64,000 nucleotides of DNA from Candidatus Bariatricus faecipullorum. GTDB taxonomy: Bacteria; Bacillota; Clostridia; Lachnospirales; Lachnospiraceae. Positions 48,605 to 57,466 of this stretch are shown here, in pieces. Position 1 is the first letter of the stretch. The number at the start of each line of letters is the position of its first letter. The DNA lies in assembly GCA_019118525.1 (NCBI GenBank), contig DWYV01000056.1, positions 34,905 to 98,904 on the forward strand. Reading direction: 5' to 3'. The position numbers were made by a program, and so were the translations under genes. The notes below the pieces were generated by a model that made no database searches, had not been told where the DNA came from, and saw only the letters and a program-made list of their open reading frames with translations.

Positions 48605-50533
48605 ATGAAAATTACACTGAAAGACGGCTCCTGCCGGGAGTACGACGGTAGCAGGACTGTGATAGAGATAGCGTCCGATATCAGCGAAGGGCTGGCCCGC
48701 GTGGCTACAGCCGGAGAAGTAAACGGGGAAGTGGTGGACCTGCGTACCAGCCTCAGCGAAGACTGTGAGCTGAACATCCTGACGTTCCAGGATGAAAAGG
48801 GAAAAGGCGCGTTCCGTCACACAGCGTCCCATATTATGGCCCAGGCCATCAAGCGGCTGTATCCGGATACAAAACTGGCCATCGGCCCCTCTGTGGCAGA
48901 CGGATTTTATTATGATATTGACAGGGAGACGCCGCTTGTGGCAGAAGACCTGGAAAAAATTGAAGCCGAGATGAAGAAGATTGTAAAAGAAAATCTTCCT
49001 ATTGAGCAGTATACAAAGCCCCGGGAAGAGGCCGTTGCCTACTTTAAAGAGAAAAACGAGCCTTACAAGGTGGAACTGATTGAGGATCTGCCTGAGGATG
49101 CAGTTATCAGTTTTTACTCCCAGGGAGAATTTACCGACCTCTGCGCCGGACCTCATCTGATGAGTACAAAGCCGGTCAAGGCTTTTAAACTGACCAGTCT
49201 GGCCGGAGCTTACTGGCGGGGCAGTGAAAAGAACAAAATGCTGCAGAGGGTATACGGAACGGCCTTCCCGAAAAAAGCGGAGCTGGATGAATACCTGCAT
49301 ATGATGGAAGAGGCAAAGAAGCGGGACCACAGAAAACTGGGAAGAGAACTGGGCCTGTTTATGATGCGTGAGGAAGGACCGGGATTCCCCTTCTTCCTGC
49401 CAAAAGGAATGGAACTGAAAAACCAGCTTCTGGACTACTGGAGAGAGATTCACCGGAAAAACGGATATGTGGAAATTTCCACTCCGATTATGCTGAACCG
49501 TCATCTCTGGGAGACATCCGGACACTGGGACCATTACAAAGACAATATGTACACAACGGTAATTGACGAGGAAGATTTCGCGATAAAACCAATGAACTGT
49601 CCGGGTGGAATTCTGGTATATCAGTCAGAGCCCCGGTCCTACCGTGACCTTCCTCTGCGGATGGGAGAACTGGGACTGGTACACCGGCATGAAAAATCCG
49701 GCCAGCTTCACGGCCTGATGCGGGTGCGCTGCTTTACCCAGGACGATGCCCACATTTTTATGACGCCGGAGCAGATGCGGGACGAAATCAAGGGTGTCGC
49801 CCGTCTGATTGATGAAGTATACAGCCTGTTCGGATTCAAGTATCACGTGGAGCTTTCCACCCGTCCGGAGGACAGCATGGGAAGCGACGAGGACTGGGAG
49901 ATGGCAACAGACGCGCTTCGCGGCGCTCTGGACGATCTGGGCCTGGACTATGTGGTAAATGAGGGCGACGGCGCGTTCTACGGCCCCAAGATTGACTTCC
50001 ACCTGGAAGATTCCATCGGCAGAACCTGGCAGTGCGGAACCATTCAGCTGGATTTCCAGCTTCCGCTGCGCTTTGAACTGGAATATACCGGGGCAGACGG
50101 GGAAAAACACCGTCCGATTATGATTCACCGGGTAGCGTTCGGTTCCATTGAGCGGTTTATCGGAATCCTGATTGAGCATTTTGCAGGTGCGTTTCCTACC
50201 TGGCTTGCGCCGGTGCAGGTGAAGGTACTGCCTATTTCCGACAAGCACATGGAATATGCGAAAAAAGTACTGGAAGAACTGGAACATGCCGGAATCCGTG
50301 CAGAGATAGATATCCGTGCGGAGAAAATCGGCTATAAAATCCGGGAGGCCCAGCTGCAGAAGATTCCGTACATGCTTGTAGTAGGAGCAAAGGAAGAGGA
50401 AGAAGGACTGGTGTCCGTCCGGAGCCGGTTTGAAGGAGACGAAGGCCAGAAGAGTCTTGCTGATTTTGTGGCCGCCATAAAAATGGAAATCGCTTCCAGA
50501 ACCGTCCGGGAAGTCCAGACAAAGGAAGAATAA
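48605..50533 (+). CDS. thrS: Threonyl-tRNA synthetase
   Basis: A 642-residue class II synthetase. An N-terminal TGS domain (1-60, KITLKDGSCREYDGSRTV) is followed by the editing domain with HTASHIMAQA and DLCAGPH, then the catalytic core with motif 2 (GLVHRHEKSGQLHGLMRVR) and the anticodon-binding domain ending before RTVREVQTKEE. ATG 48605 follows GAGGAGGAAAAATAAG. Controlled by the upstream T-box. Confidence 0.98.
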   Translation: MKITLKDGSCREYDGSRTVIEIASDISEGLARVATAGEVNGEVVDLRTSLSEDCELNILTFQDEKGKGAFRHTASHIMAQAIKRLYPDTKLAIGPSVADGFYYDIDRETPLVAEDLEKIEAEMKKIVKENLPIEQYTKPREEAVAYFKEKNEPYKVELIEDLPEDAVISFYSQGEFTDLCAGPHLMSTKPVKAFKLTSLAGAYWRGSEKNKMLQRVYGTAFPKKAELDEYLHMMEEAKKRDHRKLGRELGLFMMREEGPGFPFFLPKGMELKNQLLDYWREIHRKNGYVEISTPIMLNRHLWETSGHWDHYKDNMYTTVIDEEDFAIKPMNCPGGILVYQSEPRSYRDLPLRMGELGLVHRHEKSGQLHGLMRVRCFTQDDAHIFMTPEQMRDEIKGVARLIDEVYSLFGFKYHVELSTRPEDSMGSDEDWEMATDALRGALDDLGLDYVVNEGDGAFYGPKIDFHLEDSIGRTWQCGTIQLDFQLPLRFELEYTGADGEKHRPIMIHRVAFGSIERFIGILIEHFAGAFPTWLAPVQVKVLPISDKHMEYAKKVLEELEHAGIRAEIDIRAEKIGYKIREAQLQKIPYMLVVGAKEEEEGLVSVRSRFEGDEGQKSLADFVAAIKMEIASRTVREVQTKEE

Positions 50534-50554
50534 CCGCATAAAAAGAAAAAAACC

Positions 50555-50601
50555 GGGCATACTGTCAGGGAATCCAGTTATAAAAGGAGGAGACAGTATG
50601 C
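50555..50601 (+). promoter_or_regulatory. Hairpin that buries the start codon of the DUF1540 gene
   Basis: GGCATACTGTC (50555-50565) is the exact complement of GACAGTATGCC (50591-50601). The 3' arm contains the ATG, and the AAAAGGAGGA ribosome binding site lies in the 25-base loop. Translation could be held off until the stem opens. Confidence 0.7.
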
Positions 50602-50912
50602 CTGAATTAAAATGTACCGTGCAGACCTGTATGCACAACAAAGATTACTATTGTGCCCTGAACGCCATCACCGTGGGAGGAAGCAACGCACAGAAAGCTT
50701 CCGAAACCTGCTGCGACAGCTTTCAGGAGAGAAAAAGCGACACCTACAGCAACCTGGGAGGCGAGGCCAGCCCCAGAAGCAGCATTGACTGCCAGGCAAC
50801 CCGCTGCCAGTACAACGAAGACTGCAGGTGCGTGGCTGGAAAAATCAGTGTGGAAGGCGGCAGCGCCTGTCAGTGTGAAGAGACAGAGTGCGCAACCTTT
50901 ACATGCGGATAA
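50598..50912 (+). CDS. DUF1540 protein (two cysteine-rich repeats)
   Basis: A 104-residue protein with two DUF1540 modules, about 4-42 ([23 protein letters not shown], read as residues 6-28 region; then CCDSF) and 62-102 ([18 protein letters not shown], then CATF). The regular Cys spacing suggests metal binding. DUF1540 proteins are small, common in clostridia and unassigned. The start codon is inside a hairpin (50555-50601). Confidence 0.88.
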   Translation: MPELKCTVQTCMHNKDYYCALNAITVGGSNAQKASETCCDSFQERKSDTYSNLGGEASPRSSIDCQATRCQYNEDCRCVAGKISVEGGSACQCEETECATFTCG

Positions 50913-50927
50913 AAAGGCAGAAAAAAG

Positions 50928-50963
50928 AGACTCCGGCGGAAGGAAAAGAGGCCGCCGGGGTCT
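50928..50963 (+). terminator. Possible terminator after the DUF1540 gene
   Basis: AGACTCCGGCGG pairs with CCGCCGGGGTCT (one GU) around a 12-base loop. The following bases (TCCATTCC) are a weak T tract. Confidence 0.5.
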
Positions 50964-51025
50964 TCCATTCCAGGGCGTGCGCAGCCCCCGGAGGGATAGC
51001 ATATGTAACGACAGGAGAGAAAAAC

Positions 51026-51943
51026 ATGCCAATTCGAGTACAGAATGATTTACCCGTGAAGGAAATACTGGAAAAAGAAAATATTTTTGTTATGGATGAG
51101 CACCGGGCGATTCACCAGGACATCCGGCCGATTAAAATAGGGCTTCTGAATCTGATGCCCCTCAAAGAGGATACAGAGCTTCAGCTTCTGCGTTCCCTTT
51201 CCAACACACCGCTTCAGGTGGACGTGGAATTTGTCATGGTGAAGAGCCATGAATCCCGGAATACTTCCGCAAATCACCTGAACCGGTTTTACGAGACCTT
51301 TGATACCATACGGAAACAGCATTTTGACGGATTTATTATTACCGGCGCGCCGGTAGAGCAGATGCCTTTTGAGGAAGTGGACTACTGGGAGGAACTAAAG
51401 GAGATTATGGAGTGGACGAAAACCCATGTTACCTCCACCATTCATCTCTGCTGGGGAGCCCAGGCGGCGCTTTACTACCACTATGGAATCGATAAGACAG
51501 ACCTTCCGAAAAAACTGTCCGGTGTATACTGGCACAGGGTGATGAACCGGAAAATTCCGCTGGTAAGGGGATTTGATGATGTATTTCTGGCTCCCCATTC
51601 CAGGCACACGGACGTACCTGTGGAAAAGATACGTGCGGAAAAGCGGCTTACGATTCTGGCAGAATCAGAAAAGGCCGGGGTGTTTCTGGCCATGGCTGAA
51701 GAGGGAAGACAGATTTTTGTGATGGGGCATCCGGAATATGACCGGATTACACTGGATACAGAATATAAGAGAGACTTAAAGAGGGGGCTTCCGGCGGAAC
51801 TTCCGGAAAACTACTATCCGGATGACGACTGTACACAGAAGCCGCTGCTTACCTGGAGGGCACATGGCAACAACTTATATACGAACTGGCTCAATTACTA
51901 TGTATACCAGGCGACCCCCTACATACTGGAGGAAGACGAGTAA
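51026..51943 (+). CDS. metA: Homoserine O-acyltransferase MetA, probably acetyl-CoA specific
   Basis: A 305-residue enzyme that activates homoserine for methionine synthesis. The nucleophile Cys142 is in HLCWGAQ and the His235/Glu237 pair in GHPEYD. Residue 111 is Glu (GAPVEQM); in this family Glu at 111 marks acetyl-CoA use and Gly succinyl-CoA use, so it is likely an acetyltransferase despite the usual succinyl name. ATG 51026 follows ACAGGAGAGAAAAAC; the longer frame from 50888 is rejected because it runs through the DUF1540 gene. No SAM or Met riboswitch was recognised upstream. Confidence 0.95.
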   Translation: MPIRVQNDLPVKEILEKENIFVMDEHRAIHQDIRPIKIGLLNLMPLKEDTELQLLRSLSNTPLQVDVEFVMVKSHESRNTSANHLNRFYETFDTIRKQHFDGFIITGAPVEQMPFEEVDYWEELKEIMEWTKTHVTSTIHLCWGAQAALYYHYGIDKTDLPKKLSGVYWHRVMNRKIPLVRGFDDVFLAPHSRHTDVPVEKIRAEKRLTILAESEKAGVFLAMAEEGRQIFVMGHPEYDRITLDTEYKRDLKRGLPAELPENYYPDDDCTQKPLLTWRAHGNNLYTNWLNYYVYQATPYILEEDE

Positions 51944-51969
51944 AAAAGCAGCCGTTACGGCTGCTTTTT
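51943..51969. terminator. Bidirectional terminator of metA and the XRE gene
   Basis: AAAAAGCAGCCGT pairs with ACGGCTGCTTTTT with a very short loop. It directly follows the metA stop and contains the stop codon of the convergent regulator. Confidence 0.85.
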
Positions 51970-52311
51970 GCTTTCTGTGGGGACGGGAAAATTCTGAACC
52001 AGACTGCGGACAGTATCGCGTATGAAAAGTTTATAGGAATCCGGCAGCGGTTCCAGAAGTTCCGTGATTTCACGGGTCAGCATGTCCGGGTTTTCCGGAC
52101 CATGCTCCAGATAGTCGCAGAGCAGATAATCCAGGTGGACGTCCAGCGCATCGGAAAAGTGCAGCATGGACTGGAAGGAAGTGGCCTGGGAACCGTTTTC
52201 GATTCTGCTGATAGTGGTTTCATCCAGATTCACTTTCTCTGCAAGAGCGGCCTGGGTAAGTCCGGCGTTGAGCCTGGCCTGACGGAGCCTTGCACCGAAT
52301 AAATTTTCCAT
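51955..52311 (-). CDS. XRE-family helix-turn-helix regulator
   Basis: A 118-residue protein. Residues 5-65 form a Cro/C1-type domain (LRQARLNAGLTQAALAEKV then LDETTISRIENG). The C-terminal half, HLDYLLCDYL to VPTESKKQP, is helical and may dimerise. It is transcribed away from the unknown gene at 52514. A perfect palindrome in the shared spacer may be its operator. Confidence 0.88.
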   Translation of the reverse strand: MENLFGARLRQARLNAGLTQAALAEKVNLDETTISRIENGSQATSFQSMLHFSDALDVHLDYLLCDYLEHGPENPDMLTREITELLEPLPDSYKLFIRDTVRSLVQNFPVPTESKKQP

Positions 52312-52398
52312 ACTTCACCACCTCATTTCCCTGCGCGTCATTACTACTTGTAGTGTAGCATTTAGGGTAAGTAAAATAGAATGATATTATACGCAATA

Positions 52399-52414
52399 CA
52401 TATTTACAAATATG
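52399..52414. promoter_or_regulatory. Palindrome in the spacer between the XRE gene and 52514
   Basis: CATATTT-AC-AAATATG is perfect. A second small palindrome, ACTACTTGTAGT, lies at 52343-52354 nearer the XRE start. Either could be an operator for the XRE protein. Confidence 0.35.
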
Positions 52415-52513
52415 CAAGTTTGCTGATACTATGTAAACAGAACGGCGCACTGTGCTCAGTCCCTGGAGAGAGACTATAAATATTACTACTACAGGATACG
52501 AGGAGAAAACGAC

Positions 52514-53098
52514 ATGAGACTGGAAGAATACAGAACAGAAATAGAAGCGGCCAGGCTGTCCCTGGAGATGCTTGCAAGAAGAGAAGCGGATGTGAAGGCA
52601 GTTTTTCAGAAAAGCATGCAGAATCTCTGCCGGCTGGCGAAAGAAGAGGCGGAGCCGGAGGCGCTTACCGGAGCCGTGATTCTTATGCGGGCCTGGCTGG
52701 AGATGGGGTTCCCCTACGGCATGTACCGGGACCTGTTTGACAGCGTGCTAAAAAGAGCAGGCCTTGAGCGAAACGATGTGGTTTCAGACGAAGTGCGGGA
52801 GATGCGGAAAATCCGGCTGACCCGCCCGCAGATACGCAGTATGCTGGGCAGATGGAGCACGTCTTCCCGCAATTCCATGACCAAGGAAAAGGTGGTGGAT
52901 GACATCCTGGACAAGGTGCAGCAGGAAGTGCCGGGGGTCTATTATTATGAAAACTTTCATTCCGGTCCGGGCAGGATGCAGGATATCTATGAACTTGTAG
53001 TAGAAGAGGGCGGAAGCTTTTTCCATGATATCAGGAGGGGACGCTGCTATCAGTTGGAAGAAAAAGGACCAAAAGAGCGGAAAATCGAAAAAAATTAG
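52514..53098 (+). CDS. Protein of unknown function, 194 residues
   Basis: Not recognised. The first ~60 residues are helical and charged (EEYRTEIEAARLSLEMLARRE), the middle has LTRPQIRSMLGRWSTSSRNSMTKEKVV, which could be a helical DNA- or protein-binding segment, and the C-terminal part has GVYYYENFHSGPGRMQDIYEL and a basic tail. No signal peptide or membrane helix. ATG 52514 has GAGGAGAAAACGAC upstream. It is divergent from the XRE regulator. Confidence 0.75.
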   Translation: MRLEEYRTEIEAARLSLEMLARREADVKAVFQKSMQNLCRLAKEEAEPEALTGAVILMRAWLEMGFPYGMYRDLFDSVLKRAGLERNDVVSDEVREMRKIRLTRPQIRSMLGRWSTSSRNSMTKEKVVDDILDKVQQEVPGVYYYENFHSGPGRMQDIYELVVEEGGSFFHDIRRGRCYQLEEKGPKERKIEKN

Positions 53099-53148
53099 GA
53101 AAAACGGAGCGAAATTCACAAAATTTACATCATGAAGAAGAAAAATAA

Positions 53149-53177
53149 TTGCCAATCCACAAAAAATCATGTAGAAT
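53149..53177 (+). promoter_or_regulatory. Promoter of the AgcS symporter gene
   Basis: TTGCCA (53149-53154) and TAGAAT (53172-53177), 17 bases apart, followed by a short palindrome TAACG/CGTTA (53183-53200). Confidence 0.6.
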
Positions 53178-53224
53178 AAATCTAACGGATTAACACGTTA
53201 ATGAGAGAAAGAGGAGGCAAAAGG

Positions 53225-54610
53225 ATGTTTGACGCTATCAATTCATTCGTGACGACAGTGAACGGCTTTTTATGGAACGGACTGATGATTTTTCTCCTGA
53301 TGGGGACCCACCTTCTGATGACTGTTCTGACAAAGGGAATTCAGTGGAAATCCATCACAAAAGGAATTCGACTTTCTGTAACGAGAGACCCGGATGCAGA
53401 GGGAGAGGTATCCCAGTTCGGGGCCCTGACTACCGCTCTTGCAGCCACCATTGGAACCGGAAACATTATCGGCGTGGGAACAGCCATTGCCCTAGGAGGA
53501 CCGGGAGCGGTACTCTGGTGCTGGCTTACCGGTGTATTCGGCATTGCCACCAAATATGCCGAGTCCCTGATTGCGGTAAAATACCGTGTTAAGACAAAGG
53601 ACGGACGGATGCAGGGCGGCGCCATGTATGCCCTGGACAGAGGCCTGAACATGAAGTGGCTGGGCATGATATTTGCTCTGTTTGCCGGTTTCGCTTCTTT
53701 TGGAATCGGATGCGCGACCCAGGTAAACGCCATTGCCACGGTATGTGAAGAAAATATCGGTATCCCGCCCTGGATTGTAGGCGTGGTGATTGCCATCCTG
53801 ACGGCGATTGTTATTTTCGGCGGTATCCAGACGATTGCCAGCGTATGCGAGAAGCTGGTTCCGATTATGGCCATCTTCTATGTGCTGGGCTGCCTGATTA
53901 TTCTGGGAATCAACTATGACTACATTATTCCGGCGATTGCGACTATCTGCCGGCTGGCCTTTACACCGGGCGCCGCTGCAGGCGGTCTGGTAGGTTCCGG
54001 AATGCTGATGGCCATGCGCTACGGAGTTGCCCGAGGACTGTTCTCCAATGAGTCCGGTATGGGTTCCGCTCCGATTGCAGCATCCGCCGCACAGACGAGA
54101 AATCCGGTACGCCAGGCACTGGTTTCCTCCACAGGAACGTTCTGGGATACGGTTGTCGTATGTCTGATGACCGGTCTTACCCTGGTGACGACCATTATGA
54201 AGAACCCGGCCATCAATGCGGATGAGATTTCAGACGGCGGCGTACTGACGTCCCTGGCCTTTGGGCAGATTCCGTATCTTGGACCGATTATCCTGACACT
54301 GGGCATTATCTCCTTTGCCTACTCCACCATTCTCGGATGGGCTTATTACGGAGAGCGGTGCGTGGAATATTTCGCAGGAAAGATAGCGCTGATTCCCTAC
54401 CGTGTGCTGTACGTTGCCGTAGCGGCAATCGCGCCGATTGTGGCACTGGATTTTGTATGGCTGGTAGCCGATACTTTAAATGCGCTGATGGCCATACCAA
54501 ACCTGATAGCGGTCCTCCTTCTGTCGCCTGTCATTGTCAGGGAGACGAAGAAGTACATCAATAACCTGGATGCAAAGGATGATACGCCTGTGCCCATTGT
54601 GGACAAATAA
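53225..54610 (+). CDS. AgcS family sodium:amino acid (alanine/glycine) symporter
   Basis: A 461-residue transporter with about 11 membrane helices. TTALAATIGTGNIIGVGTAIALGGPGAV and RYGVARGLFSNESGMGSAPIAA, here given by their key parts GTGNI (near residue 84) and NESGMGS (near 279), are family signatures. It imports alanine or glycine with sodium. ATG 53225 is chosen for its GAGGAGG site at 53211-53217. Monocistronic, with its own promoter and terminator. Confidence 0.95.
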   Translation: MFDAINSFVTTVNGFLWNGLMIFLLMGTHLLMTVLTKGIQWKSITKGIRLSVTRDPDAEGEVSQFGALTTALAATIGTGNIIGVGTAIALGGPGAVLWCWLTGVFGIATKYAESLIAVKYRVKTKDGRMQGGAMYALDRGLNMKWLGMIFALFAGFASFGIGCATQVNAIATVCEENIGIPPWIVGVVIAILTAIVIFGGIQTIASVCEKLVPIMAIFYVLGCLIILGINYDYIIPAIATICRLAFTPGAAAGGLVGSGMLMAMRYGVARGLFSNESGMGSAPIAASAAQTRNPVRQALVSSTGTFWDTVVVCLMTGLTLVTTIMKNPAINADEISDGGVLTSLAFGQIPYLGPIILTLGIISFAYSTILGWAYYGERCVEYFAGKIALIPYRVLYVAVAAIAPIVALDFVWLVADTLNALMAIPNLIAVLLLSPVIVRETKKYINNLDAKDDTPVPIVDK

Positions 54611-54638
54611 AAAAACACAGGAACCGCTGACTGCGGAT

Positions 54639-54673
54639 AACTGCCGGCTCCCCGGGGAGCCGGCAGTTTTTTT
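54639..54673 (+). terminator. Terminator of the symporter gene
   Basis: A perfect 15-bp stem (54639-54653 with 54654-54668; the CCCCGGGG centre would form the loop) with a T7 tail. Confidence 0.93.
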
Positions 54674-54712
54674 GCGGTGCGCCCGGAGGGCGGCCGCCGT
54701 GCCTGCGACGCG
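54674..54712 (+). repeat. Copy of terminator-tail GC-rich repeat (family 1)
   Basis: Directly after the T run: GCGGTGCGCCCGGAGGGCG then GCCGCCGTGCCTGCGACGC. It aligns with the minus strand of 40934-40962 (CGCCCGGAGGGCG shared exactly) and with 20141-20183. Confidence 0.7.
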
Positions 54713-54727
54713 GAGCTGTTTCTTTTA

Positions 54728-54816
54728 TTGACAGCGGATTGCGGACGTGGTAGTATAGAAGAAGTCATCTACACGATATTGTGATAATGATAAAATAGAC
54801 ACACTAGATATGGGTA
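54728..54816 (+). promoter_or_regulatory. nrdD promoter with two NrdR-like boxes
   Basis: TTGACA (54728-54733) and TAGTAT (54751-54756), 17 bases apart. Two imperfect boxes follow, ACACGATATTGTG from 54771 and ACACTAGATATGGGT from 54801, with starts 30 bases apart. NrdR boxes (ACACWATATWTWGTGT-like) come in such helically phased pairs. The matches are partial. Confidence 0.55.
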
Positions 54817-54836
54817 AAGGGGAAAGGAGAAACAGT

Positions 54837-56969
54837 ATGGATTTAAAGGATGTAAAAGTGGTAAAAAAAGACGGTACCAAGGAAGAATTCAATGTACAGA
54901 AGGTGGTTGTGGCGGTCAACAAGTCCGCTTACCGGGCACTGATTCAGTTTACCGATGAGGATTTGAAATTTATCTGCCAGTTTGTGGAGGAGAAGGTAAA
55001 GGAACTGGGCATAAAGGAAATCCAGATAGCCCAGATGCACAATGTAGTGGAAGGAGCCCTGGAAAAAGTAAATCCGGTTGTGGCAAAGAGTTACCGGGAT
55101 TACCGGAACTACAAACAGGATTTCGTGCATATGCTGGATGAGGTCTACCGGAAAAGCCAGTCCATTATGTATATCGGGGACAAGGAGAACAGCAATACGG
55201 ACAGCGCCCTGGTGTCCACAAAACGAAGCCTGATTTTTAATGAACTCAATAAAGAGCTTTACAAGAAATTTTTCCTTACTGTGGAAGAACTTCAGGCAAT
55301 CCGGGAAGGGTATATTTATATTCACGATATGTCGGCAAGAAGAGACACGATGAACTGCTGTCTGTTCGATGTAAAAACAGTGCTGACCGGCGGGTTTGAG
55401 ATGGGAAATATCTGGTATAACGAGCCTAAGACACTGGATACTGCGTTTGACGTTATCGGAGATATCGTGCTCAGCGCGGCCAGCCAGCAGTATGGCGGCT
55501 TTACGGTGCCAAGCGTGGACGACATTCTGGAACCCTATGCAGAGAAATCCCACAAAAAGCTGATTGAGAAGTACAGAAGCCTGGAACTTGACGAAGAAGT
55601 GGTTCAGAAGACGGCCTGGGCTGACCTGGAACGGGAAATGGAGCAGGGCTTCCAGGGCTGGGAATACAAGTTTAACACTGTTTCTTCCAGCCGGGGAGAT
55701 TATCCGTTTATTACCGTGACCAGTGGAACCAACATCAGCAAATACGGAAAGCTTGTAACAAAGACCATGCTGGACGTAAGAAAGAAAGGACAGGGAAAAG
55801 AAGGCCATAAAAAGCCGGTGCTCTTCCCGAAACTGGTATTTCTGTACGACGAGAACCTGCACGGACCGGGAAAACCGGGTGAAGATCTGTTTGAGGCAGG
55901 AATCGACTGCTCTGCGAAGACCATGTATCCGGACTGGCTCAGCCTGACCGGAAAAGGCTATGTGGCCAGTATGTACAAACGTTACGGAAAGATTATCAGC
56001 CCCATGGGCTGCCGTGCCTTCCTTTCTCCCTGGTATGAAAGAGGCGGCATGACGCCGGCAGACGAAAACGATGAGCCGGTATTCGTGGGCCGGTTTAATA
56101 TCGGAGCAGTCAGCCTTCACCTGCCCATGATTCTGGCGAAAGCCCGCCAGGAAGGGAAAGACTTTTTTGAAGTGCTGGACTACTATCTGCAGCTTATCCG
56201 GAAACTTCATATCCGGACCTATGATTACCTGGGCGAGATGCGGGCATCCACCAATCCGCTGGCGTACTGTGAGGGCGGTTTCTACGGAGGACACCTGGGA
56301 CTGCACGACAAGATTAAGCCCCTTCTGAAGTCAGCCACCGCATCCTTTGGAATTACGGCGCTGAACGAGCTGCAGCAGCTTTACAATAAGAAATCCATCG
56401 CAGAGGACGGGGAATTTGCCCTGCAGACTCTGGAATATATTAATAAGCGGGTAAATGAGTTCAAGGAAGAGGACGGGCATCTGTATGCCATCTACGGAAC
56501 ACCGGCGGAAAACCTCTGCGGTGTGCAGGTACAGCAGTTCCGGAAAAAATACGGGATTATAGAAAATGTATCCGACAGAGAATATGTCAGCAACAGTTTC
56601 CACTGTCATGTTTCCGAGGATATCACGCCGATAGAAAAGCAGGACCTGGAAGGCCGGTTCTGGGATCTGTGCAACGGCGGGAAAATTCAGTATGTAAAAT
56701 ATCCCATCAGCTACAACCGGGAAGCTATCAAATCCCTGGTGCGCCGGGCTATGGACATGGGATTCTATGAGGGGGTAAACCTTTCCCTTGCCTACTGTGA
56801 CGACTGCGGCCATGAAGAGCTTTCCATGGACGTATGCCCCGTATGCGGAAGCACCAATCTGACGAAAATTGAGCGGATGAACGGCTATCTGTCCTACTCC
56901 AGAGTGAAGGGGGATACCCGCCTCAATGACGCCAAGATGGCTGAGATTGCGGAAAGGAAAAGTATGTAA
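54837..56969 (+). CDS. nrdD: Anaerobic ribonucleoside-triphosphate reductase
   Basis: A 710-residue class III reductase that makes dNTPs without oxygen. An ATP-cone regulatory domain (about 5-95) precedes the glycyl-radical barrel. The zinc site is CDDCGHEELSMDVCPVCGS, and the radical Gly is about residue 683 in RMNGYLSYSR. ATG 54837 has AAAGGAGAAACAGT upstream. It overlaps nrdG by one base. Confidence 0.96.
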   Translation: MDLKDVKVVKKDGTKEEFNVQKVVVAVNKSAYRALIQFTDEDLKFICQFVEEKVKELGIKEIQIAQMHNVVEGALEKVNPVVAKSYRDYRNYKQDFVHMLDEVYRKSQSIMYIGDKENSNTDSALVSTKRSLIFNELNKELYKKFFLTVEELQAIREGYIYIHDMSARRDTMNCCLFDVKTVLTGGFEMGNIWYNEPKTLDTAFDVIGDIVLSAASQQYGGFTVPSVDDILEPYAEKSHKKLIEKYRSLELDEEVVQKTAWADLEREMEQGFQGWEYKFNTVSSSRGDYPFITVTSGTNISKYGKLVTKTMLDVRKKGQGKEGHKKPVLFPKLVFLYDENLHGPGKPGEDLFEAGIDCSAKTMYPDWLSLTGKGYVASMYKRYGKIISPMGCRAFLSPWYERGGMTPADENDEPVFVGRFNIGAVSLHLPMILAKARQEGKDFFEVLDYYLQLIRKLHIRTYDYLGEMRASTNPLAYCEGGFYGGHLGLHDKIKPLLKSATASFGITALNELQQLYNKKSIAEDGEFALQTLEYINKRVNEFKEEDGHLYAIYGTPAENLCGVQVQQFRKKYGIIENVSDREYVSNSFHCHVSEDITPIEKQDLEGRFWDLCNGGKIQYVKYPISYNREAIKSLVRRAMDMGFYEGVNLSLAYCDDCGHEELSMDVCPVCGSTNLTKIERMNGYLSYSRVKGDTRLNDAKMAEIAERKSM

Positions 56970-57466
56970 TGCGGTATCATAATATCACAAAAGACGATAT
57001 GCTCAACGGAGACGGGCTCCGGGTAGTGCTCTGGGTTTCCGGCTGCAGCCACTGCTGTAAGGAATGCCACAACCCCATTACCTGGGACCCAAATGTGGGG
57101 CTGATTTTTGACGAAGCGGCCCGGCAGGAAATTTTTCATGAGCTGGAAAAAGACTATGTCAGCGGGATTACCTTCAGCGGAGGGGACCCGCTGCACATTG
57201 CCAACACCTATGAGGTGACAGCGCTGGCCAGGGAAATCCGGGAAAAATATCCGGAGAAAACTATCTGGCTGTATACCGGATATCTCTGGGAAGAGATACA
57301 GAACATGGAAGTTGTCCGGTATCTGGACGTGCTGGTGGACGGAGAATTCGAAGTGGACAAAAAGGATAACCAGCTGCACTGGAAGGGCAGTGCCAACCAG
57401 CGGGTCATCAATGTTCCGGAGACATTAAAAAGAGGAGAAGTAATACTGCATGAAGAGAATTGCTAA
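56969..57466 (+). CDS. nrdG: Anaerobic ribonucleotide reductase activating protein
   Basis: A 165-residue radical SAM activase that puts the glycyl radical on NrdD. The cluster motif is CSHCCKEC (Cx3Cx2C) in VSGCSHCCKECHNP, and GITFSGGDPLH binds SAM. It starts on the last base of the nrdD stop codon and overlaps the dUTPase gene by 17 bases. Confidence 0.96.
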   Translation: MRYHNITKDDMLNGDGLRVVLWVSGCSHCCKECHNPITWDPNVGLIFDEAARQEIFHELEKDYVSGITFSGGDPLHIANTYEVTALAREIREKYPEKTIWLYTGYLWEEIQNMEVVRYLDVLVDGEFEVDKKDNQLHWKGSANQRVINVPETLKRGEVILHEENC

